19,074 nt of DNA, from contig CAMEPN010000005.1 of NCBI GenBank assembly GCA_945931735.1, forward strand, positions 1 through 19,074, given 5' to 3'. The position numbers and the translations under genes were made by a program. This document shows positions 14,973 through 19,074 of the stretch, piece by piece; within the stretch, counting starts at the first letter, position 1, and the number at the start of each line of letters is the position of its first letter. The notes under the pieces were generated by a model that did no database searches, was not told the DNA's origin, and saw only the letters and a program-made list of their open reading frames with translations. The stretch is from an uncultured Clostridia bacterium (GTDB taxonomy: Bacteria; Bacillota; Clostridia; Oscillospirales; Ruminococcaceae).

Positions 14973-15290
14973 TCATTTGCAGTTCTTGTCCCCGAAAAAC
15001 GCCGCTATATTGGGGATAGAGCAGTTTTCGTCCTTAACAAATCCGAGCTTTTTCAGAATTTCCAATTGTTCGGGAAGCTCAAAGCGCGCCGAGGTTATCC
15101 CGTGAAGGTCGGCAAGATTTAATATCGCGCGGATAAGCCCGTCCGCGAAGAAATCGGGGCAGTCAAGCTCGTCAATAACGAAATCCCCGCCGTCTATCCT
15201 GCCTGCGCATCTGCCGAGTATCTCGCTGCCGTCCGCCGCGACGAACTCTATCTTGTCGGCGTTTTCCTTATTATGTAAAATCTCGATCAT
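14973..15290 (-). CDS. Small GNAT-like hypothetical protein, 105 aa
   Basis: The product has the look of a truncated GNAT acetyltransferase fold. Beta strands come first (MIEILHNKENADKIEFVAAD, then GDFVIDELDCPDFFADGLIR). A helix follows (AILNLADLHGITSARF), then a strand, and the typical LPEQLEILKKLGFVKDEN, which resembles the GNAT C-terminal helix and final strand. The acetyl-CoA pyrophosphate loop (Q/RxxGxG/A) is not evident, so catalysis is doubtful. Its ATG overlaps the RluB stop by four bases (ATGA), which means translational coupling. It is the last gene of the scpB-to-rluB run. I give it no function. Confidence 0.7.
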   Translation of the reverse strand: MIEILHNKENADKIEFVAADGSEILGRCAGRIDGGDFVIDELDCPDFFADGLIRAILNLADLHGITSARFELPEQLEILKKLGFVKDENCSIPNIAAFFGDKNCK

Positions 15291-16051
15291 CTGCTGCCGC
15301 CCTTTCCTCCGCGCTGAGATGTCCCCTTGCCTACCGCCGCGCGCAGGCTGCGCAGCTCGTCCTTAGTCAGCTCGCGCCATTCGCCGGGCTTTAGCATACC
15401 GAGCTTAACCCCGCCGACAGCGGTGCGGCGGAGCCTTCCGACCTGAAGCCCGACAGCGGCGCACATACGGCGTATCTGTCGGTTAAGTCCCTGCTTTATA
15501 ACAAAGCGCAGAACGGTACGCTCCGGCTCCTCGGTCAGCACCTCTACCTGACACGGCATCGTCCATGTACCGTCGTCAAGCTCCACGCCCGACATGAGCC
15601 GTGTAAGCTGCTCCTCGGAAACGCGCCCGTCGATGGTGACGCGGTAGGTCTTGCTGACATGGCGGGAGGGGTGCATGATGTCGTTCGCGAAATTTCCGTC
15701 GTTCGTGAACAGGAGCAGCCCCTCGGAATTTCTGTCCAGCCGTCCCACGGGATAAAGCCGCTCGTCTATCCCGTCAAGCAGCTCGGCGGCGGTCTTTCTG
15801 CCCTTTTCGTCCGCCATTGTCGTGACGTAGCCGCGCGGCTTGTTCAGCATGATATAGCGCTTTTCGGTAGGAACGGCGGATATCTCGTCGTCGCCTATCC
15901 TTATAATATCCGCGCGCGGGTCTGCCTTGTCACCGAGGGAGCATTTTCTGCCGTTTACGGTGACTATCCCCGCCGAGATGTATTCCTCCGCTTTTCTTCG
16001 CGAGCAGTAGCCGCTGTCCGCGATTATTTTCTGTATCCTGACTTCTTCCAT
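15287..16051 (-). CDS. rluB: rRNA pseudouridine synthase, RluB/RsuA family
   Basis: The enzyme converts a uridine of ribosomal RNA to pseudouridine (RluB acts in the peptidyl-transferase region of 23S rRNA). The N-terminal S4 RNA-binding domain (VRIQKIIADSGYCSRRKAEE, to about residue 55) precedes the catalytic domain with the signature GRLDRNSEGLLLFTNDG, in which Asp106 is the nucleophile. KTYRVTIDG and the RQIRRMCAAVG motif follow. A Gly/Arg/Lys-rich tail (GKGTSQRGGKGGSR) ends the protein. The start has GGAGG close upstream. The position after dacF and near scpB is conserved in Firmicutes, where spmA/spmB often lie between; they are missing here. RsuA-type specificity is not excluded. Confidence 0.93.
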   Translation of the reverse strand: MEEVRIQKIIADSGYCSRRKAEEYISAGIVTVNGRKCSLGDKADPRADIIRIGDDEISAVPTEKRYIMLNKPRGYVTTMADEKGRKTAAELLDGIDERLYPVGRLDRNSEGLLLFTNDGNFANDIMHPSRHVSKTYRVTIDGRVSEEQLTRLMSGVELDDGTWTMPCQVEVLTEEPERTVLRFVIKQGLNRQIRRMCAAVGLQVGRLRRTAVGGVKLGMLKPGEWRELTKDELRSLRAAVGKGTSQRGGKGGSR

Positions 16052-16070
16052 TTTTCCTCCGTTTTATGTA

Positions 16071-16088
16071 AAGCGGGATATCCCGCTT
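16071..16088. other. Perfect 18-bp palindrome between dacF and rluB
   Basis: AAGCGGGATATCCCGCTT is a perfect palindrome in the 48-bp gap just before the rluB ribosome binding site. As RNA it forms a GC-rich hairpin with an ATAT loop. No T-run follows on the minus strand (TTTACATAAAA), so it is at most a weak terminator, a processing site or an operator. Confidence 0.55.
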
Positions 16089-16099
16089 GTTATCGAATT

Positions 16100-17215
16100 T
16101 CAAATATATATTCCCAAGAACGACAGCAGCCTTTGCATAGGGTTAAGCCCCCCGCTGTCGGCAGCGACGGTCTTTTCCGCGCAAAGAGGCACTGTTTTTA
16201 CGACCTCTCCGTCAAGCAGGAACTCGATACACCCGAGCTGCTGCCCCTTTTCAACGCCGCCGTATACCATTCTCGGGAGCAGCACCCTCCGCGTCAGCTT
16301 GACGCGCTGCTCCGGCTTGAGCGCAAGCGACGCCTCCTGCGCATAAACGCCGACGCGCTCGCCCGTCCCCGCTACCGCGACCGTTGATGAGCAGCCGGTT
16401 TCCATCGGGTAGGACTTCACCTGCGTAAAGCCGTAGTCCAGCATTTTAGTATGGTCGTTCCAGTCGTCGCCCGCATTCAGCGTTACCGCGATGAGCATTA
16501 CTCCGTCGCGCTCCGCCGCGGAAACAAGGCACCGCCGCGCGTTATCGGTAAATCCCGTTTTAACGCCGCAGGCGCCCTCGTAGCGGGTGAGCATTTTGTT
16601 TGAATTGTAAAGCGTGCGGGCGTAGGGCGGGTTTCCGAACTCGACCTCTTTTGACGAGCAGGAAACTATCTCACGGAACGTTTCGTTCTTCATCGCATAC
16701 GCGGTCAACGCCGCAAGGTCGCTCGCGGTGGTATAATGTCCGTCCGCGTCAAGACCCGACGGGGTTACGAAATGAGTGTCGGCAAGCCCCAGTTCCTCAG
16801 CCTTTTTGTTCATTCCCTCGACGAACGCGCCAATGCTCCCCGAAACGGAAACAGCCGCCGCATTCGCCGCGTCGTTCCCCGAGGGGAGAAGTATCCCGTA
16901 AAGCAGGTCGCGCCGCGAAACGCGGTCGCCTTCCTTAAGCCCCATCGACGTGCCCTCAACCATAATTGCATAGCTGTCGACGGTGAATTCGCTGTCGAGG
17001 TCGCCCGCTTCGATTGTAAGCAGCGCGGTCATTATTTTGGTCGTGCTCGCCATTGCGCGCCGCTCGTGCGCGTTCTTTTCGTAAAGCACGGTGCCGGTTT
17101 CCGCTTCGATAAGCACGGCGCTCACCGCCGATACCGACGGAGTTTCCGCACCCGCTCTCACCGAGAAAACCGGAAGCATCGCCGCGCAGAGCAAAATTGA
17201 AATGATCCTTTTCAT
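16100..17215 (-). CDS. dacF: D-alanyl-D-alanine carboxypeptidase, DacF/PBP5 family
   Basis: This low-molecular-weight penicillin-binding protein trims the terminal D-Ala of peptidoglycan stem peptides outside the cell. The 371-residue product has a signal peptide (MKRIISILLCAAMLPVFSVR, cleavage probably after AGA at 21-23). The serine peptidase motifs are STTK (Ser57, Lys60), SGN (112-114) and KTG (219-221). A beta-sandwich C-terminal domain follows, ending LNPMQRLLSFLGIYI, a possible membrane-binding tail. GGAG lies eight bases before the ATG. It lies in the scpB-gerW neighbourhood, as dacF does in Bacillus, where it is made in the forespore. A sigma-G-like promoter directly upstream fits that role. 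Confidence 0.94.
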   Translation of the reverse strand: MKRIISILLCAAMLPVFSVRAGAETPSVSAVSAVLIEAETGTVLYEKNAHERRAMASTTKIMTALLTIEAGDLDSEFTVDSYAIMVEGTSMGLKEGDRVSRRDLLYGILLPSGNDAANAAAVSVSGSIGAFVEGMNKKAEELGLADTHFVTPSGLDADGHYTTASDLAALTAYAMKNETFREIVSCSSKEVEFGNPPYARTLYNSNKMLTRYEGACGVKTGFTDNARRCLVSAAERDGVMLIAVTLNAGDDWNDHTKMLDYGFTQVKSYPMETGCSSTVAVAGTGERVGVYAQEASLALKPEQRVKLTRRVLLPRMVYGGVEKGQQLGCIEFLLDGEVVKTVPLCAEKTVAADSGGLNPMQRLLSFLGIYI

Positions 17216-17249
17216 ACGTTCATCTCCGTGAAAAAATATTCTCTTCCGT

Positions 17250-17279
17250 TATGATGCACGCATTTTAGGAAAAATATTC
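17250..17279 (-). promoter_or_regulatory. Sigma-G-like forespore promoter of dacF
   Basis: On the minus strand GAATA (17275-17279), an 18-bp spacer and CATCATA (17250-17256) match the Bacillus sigma-G consensus GHATR-18-CATWHTA with one mismatch. It ends about 35 bp before the dacF start, and no better sigma-A promoter is visible in the 88-bp gap. Confidence 0.4.
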
Positions 17280-17303
17280 AAATCCGCCCTATATCGCCGA
17301 AAA

Positions 17304-17711
17304 TTATTCCTCGCTGTCCTTCTTCTCGTCCTTTTTGCCGCTTTCCTTTTCTTCCTTTGCGGGAATGAACGCCTTTATCTTCTCGATAATATCGGGTATG
17401 GAGTCAACTATCCCCTCGATAGGGCTGGACTTTGCGCCAAGCTCAAGCAGCTTAACGTCGCCGCTCTTGCTGATGACGATGAACGCCTGCGGCTTGACGG
17501 TAACGCCTGCGCCCGCGCCGCCAGCGAACTTTTCAGCCGCTTGTACGGGGAGGTCGCTTCCGCCCGACGCAAAGCCGAACGATACCTTAGAAACAGGGAT
17601 AATTGTCGCCTCGGGAGTAGTGATAGGCTCGCCGATGATGGTGTTTACGTCCACCATCTCGCGGATCTTTTCCATAGATACTCCCATAATGCCTTCAACA
17701 GGATGTGCCAT
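17304..17711 (-). CDS. gerW: GerW family sporulation protein (YtfJ)
   Basis: The 135-residue product begins MAHPVEGIMGVSMEKIREMV, the family signature. It continues with DVNTIIGEPITTPEATIIPVSKVSFGF and a Gly-rich core (GGAGAGVTVKPQAFIVIS), followed by VKLLELGAKSSPIEGIVDSI. The tail is Lys/Glu/Asp-rich. In Bacillus, GerW is a forespore protein needed for normal germination. Here it follows a DUF2953 gene exactly as in the ytfI-ytfJ pair. The frame also opens at a GTG at 17729, but that codon overlaps the AAAGGAG that serves the ATG at 17711, so the ATG is chosen. The small gap to DUF2953 (37 bp) suggests one transcript. Confidence 0.93.
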   Translation of the reverse strand: MAHPVEGIMGVSMEKIREMVDVNTIIGEPITTPEATIIPVSKVSFGFASGGSDLPVQAAEKFAGGAGAGVTVKPQAFIVISKSGDVKLLELGAKSSPIEGIVDSIPDIIEKIKAFIPAKEEKESGKKDEKKDSEE

Positions 17712-17748
17712 AATAAAAACTCCTTTCACATTAGCATGTGTATTATTG

Positions 17749-18537
17749 TTATTTTTTTGTCAGTTTTCTGAGCGCTCTCTGCGCTTCGGGGTGATTTCTG
17801 TAATACCTCACCGCGCGGCCGAATACCGTGAACAAAAACGCCAGCGCCGCATACAGCGGCATTTTCACCGTGCAGGACGCTTCCGCCTTTGTTTCCTCGC
17901 TCTGAAAATCCACGGTTATGTTTATCTCGTCGGCGGGCTTGAGCGTGAAGAAGCTGTCTATCCAGCCTAGCGCGTTTCCGACGAGGATATTCGTCCTGCC
18001 GAAATTAATCGCAGCCTTTGCCGCGTCCTCGCCGCCGCATACTATATATAAACGCAGGTGGTGTATCCGCGTGCGCTTGAGTATCTTTTTAAGCGGCTTT
18101 TTAAGGCTGTCGAGAACCAACTTCACCATCTCGAAAATATCGCCGAGCGAGGTTTTCGCCGCGCCCTTTTTCTTACCGGTATTATCGCCGCCCGACGCGG
18201 GTTTATCCGTTTTTTCGGAGGTATTCGCCTTTTCAGCGCCCCCGCTCTTTTCTTCGGAAGCATTCGCCTTTCCTGCGTCCCCGCTCTTTTCTTCGGGGGT
18301 AGAATCGGCGATTTTCTCCGCAGCGGCGTCCGCTTTCTTTACCGCGTTTTCCGTTTTTTTGTTACGACGCCGCGTTTTCTTTTTCACGGCGGGGTATTTC
18401 AGAATGGTCACGAAAAGCCAGCTTATCCTCAGTCGGATATCGTCGCCGTACTCAAACCTCAGCGCGGCGGGGCTTATCAAAAGCAGCACTATCGCCAGCA
18501 CCACCGCCCCGAAAAATATCCAGCCCAAACGCCTCAC
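17749..18537 (-). CDS. DUF2953 membrane protein (YtfI-like)
   Basis: This 262-residue protein opens with a membrane segment (about 5-23), followed by FEYGDDIRLRISWLFVTI. A long Lys/Glu/Ala/Ser-rich linker (about 52-128) contains a partial duplication of the type EEKSGxAxKANxSE. Then comes the DUF2953 core with GRTNILVGNALGWIDSFFTL and the strand INITVDFQSEETKAEASCTV, and a second hydrophobic segment (about 227-241). It pairs with gerW, as in sporulating Firmicutes; the function is unknown. The start codon is GTG with a poor ribosome binding site (AAAGG only two bases before it), 24 bp after the scpB stop, so coupling to scpB is likely. Confidence 0.85.
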   Translation of the reverse strand: MRRLGWIFFGAVVLAIVLLLISPAALRFEYGDDIRLRISWLFVTILKYPAVKKKTRRRNKKTENAVKKADAAAEKIADSTPEEKSGDAGKANASEEKSGGAEKANTSEKTDKPASGGDNTGKKKGAAKTSLGDIFEMVKLVLDSLKKPLKKILKRTRIHHLRLYIVCGGEDAAKAAINFGRTNILVGNALGWIDSFFTLKPADEINITVDFQSEETKAEASCTVKMPLYAALAFLFTVFGRAVRYYRNHPEAQRALRKLTKK

Positions 18538-18561
18538 CGCCTTTCCGCCGCAGGTCGGATA

Positions 18562-19074
18562 TCATTCTGTTTCCTCTCCGCCGCTGTCCTCTCCGTACAT
18601 CATTTCCTCGTACTCGTCAAAGTCGATCTGGTCGGTGCTGTTGGGTATCGGCGGGAGCGCGTCAAGGCTGTTAAGCCCGAAAACGCGCAGGAAGTTCTCC
18701 GTCGTGCGGTATGCGATAGGCCGCCCGGGAACGTCCTCAAGTCTGCCGTGCTCCTCGAGCAGGTTCCTGTCGACAAGGCTTTTCACAACGCCCGAGCTGT
18801 CCACGCCGCGCACCTGCTCGACAAATCCGCGTGTGACCGGCTGATTGTACGCGACAATCGCCAGCACCTCCATCGCCGCCTGCGTCAGCGGAGCCTGCCG
18901 CCGCGTTTCCAACGCGGACTTTACATACCGCGCATATTCGGGGCGGGTCATCATCTGCCAGCTTTCGCCGAGCTTCCCGATGACGAGCGCGCTCCCCTGC
19001 TCCTTATATCTGTCGTTAAGGCGGTCGATAATGCGCAGCACCGTGTCGCTTTCTATCTCCGCGGCAGCGGCGAG
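18562..19074 (-). CDS. scpB: Segregation and condensation protein B (5' end outside window)
   Basis: ScpB is the winged-helix dimer that binds the ScpA kleisin in the Smc condensin complex and helps chromosome segregation. The frame is open through the right edge (170 codons visible); upstream of the internal GTG at 19041 it continues with LAAAAEIESD, typical ScpB sequence, so the N-terminus lies beyond the window. The signature is clear: QAPLTQAAMEVLAIVAYNQP, then VTRGFVEQVRGVDSSGVVKS, LVDRNLLEEHGRLEDVPGRP, and YRTTENFLRVFGLNSLDALP. An acidic tail ends the protein. scpA is expected next to it outside the window. Confidence 0.95.
   Translation of the reverse strand, partial: LAAAAEIESDTVLRIIDRLNDRYKEQGSALVIGKLGESWQMMTRPEYARYVKSALETRRQAPLTQAAMEVLAIVAYNQPVTRGFVEQVRGVDSSGVVKSLVDRNLLEEHGRLEDVPGRPIAYRTTENFLRVFGLNSLDALPPIPNSTDQIDFDEYEEMMYGEDSGGEETE

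Overview
The window looks like chromosomal DNA from a spore-lineage Gram-positive anaerobe of the class Clostridia, most probably the Oscillospiraceae/Ruminococcus group. The reasons are moderately high GC with mostly GC-ending codons, strong GGAGG-type ribosome binding sites, canonical TTGxxx-17-TATAAT promoters, a scpB-DUF2953-gerW-dacF-rluB cluster typical of spore-forming Firmicutes, and a putative NrdR-controlled anaerobic ribonucleotide reductase fragment. The genus is inference. Two genes are cut by the window edges. No tRNA, rRNA, CRISPR array, IS element or prophage was seen.

Left part (1-3627, minus strand). aspS is followed at 21 bp by an ECF-like sigma factor and at a further 34 bp by a single-span membrane protein that runs off the left edge. 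The membrane protein carries sixteen tandem acidic octapeptides between its cytoplasmic N-domain and its membrane segment. The sigma factor/membrane protein pair has the layout of a sigma/anti-sigma module. Middle-left (3772-7081, plus strand): a DUF368 polyprenyl-phosphate translocase, then an 860-bp gene-poor stretch with four tandem copies of a 98-99 bp repeat, then gdhA with its own promoter and terminator and a 53-codon basic ORF.

Middle (7123-11624, minus strand). A 90-residue protein resembles the detached C-terminal glycyl-radical tail of anaerobic ribonucleotide reductase NrdD. Its promoter holds a near-perfect NrdR box exactly between -35 and -10; this is the most interesting signal in the window. 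Next is a CUT1-type sugar ABC transporter (lipoprotein, MalF-like and MalG-like permeases, no ATPase) with a stem-loop between the lipoprotein and permease genes. About 600 bp upstream of the lipoprotein gene carry a structured leader, a promoter, palindromes and a cre-like site.

Right part (11625-19074, minus strand). A compact three-gene biotin-dependent operon (a short MmdA-like carboxyltransferase, a biotin carrier, an OadA-like carboxyltransferase) has the subunit set of a transcarboxylase; no membrane decarboxylase subunit is present here. Then comes the scpB / DUF2953 / gerW / dacF / rluB / small GNAT-like run, with a sigma-G-like promoter just before dacF.
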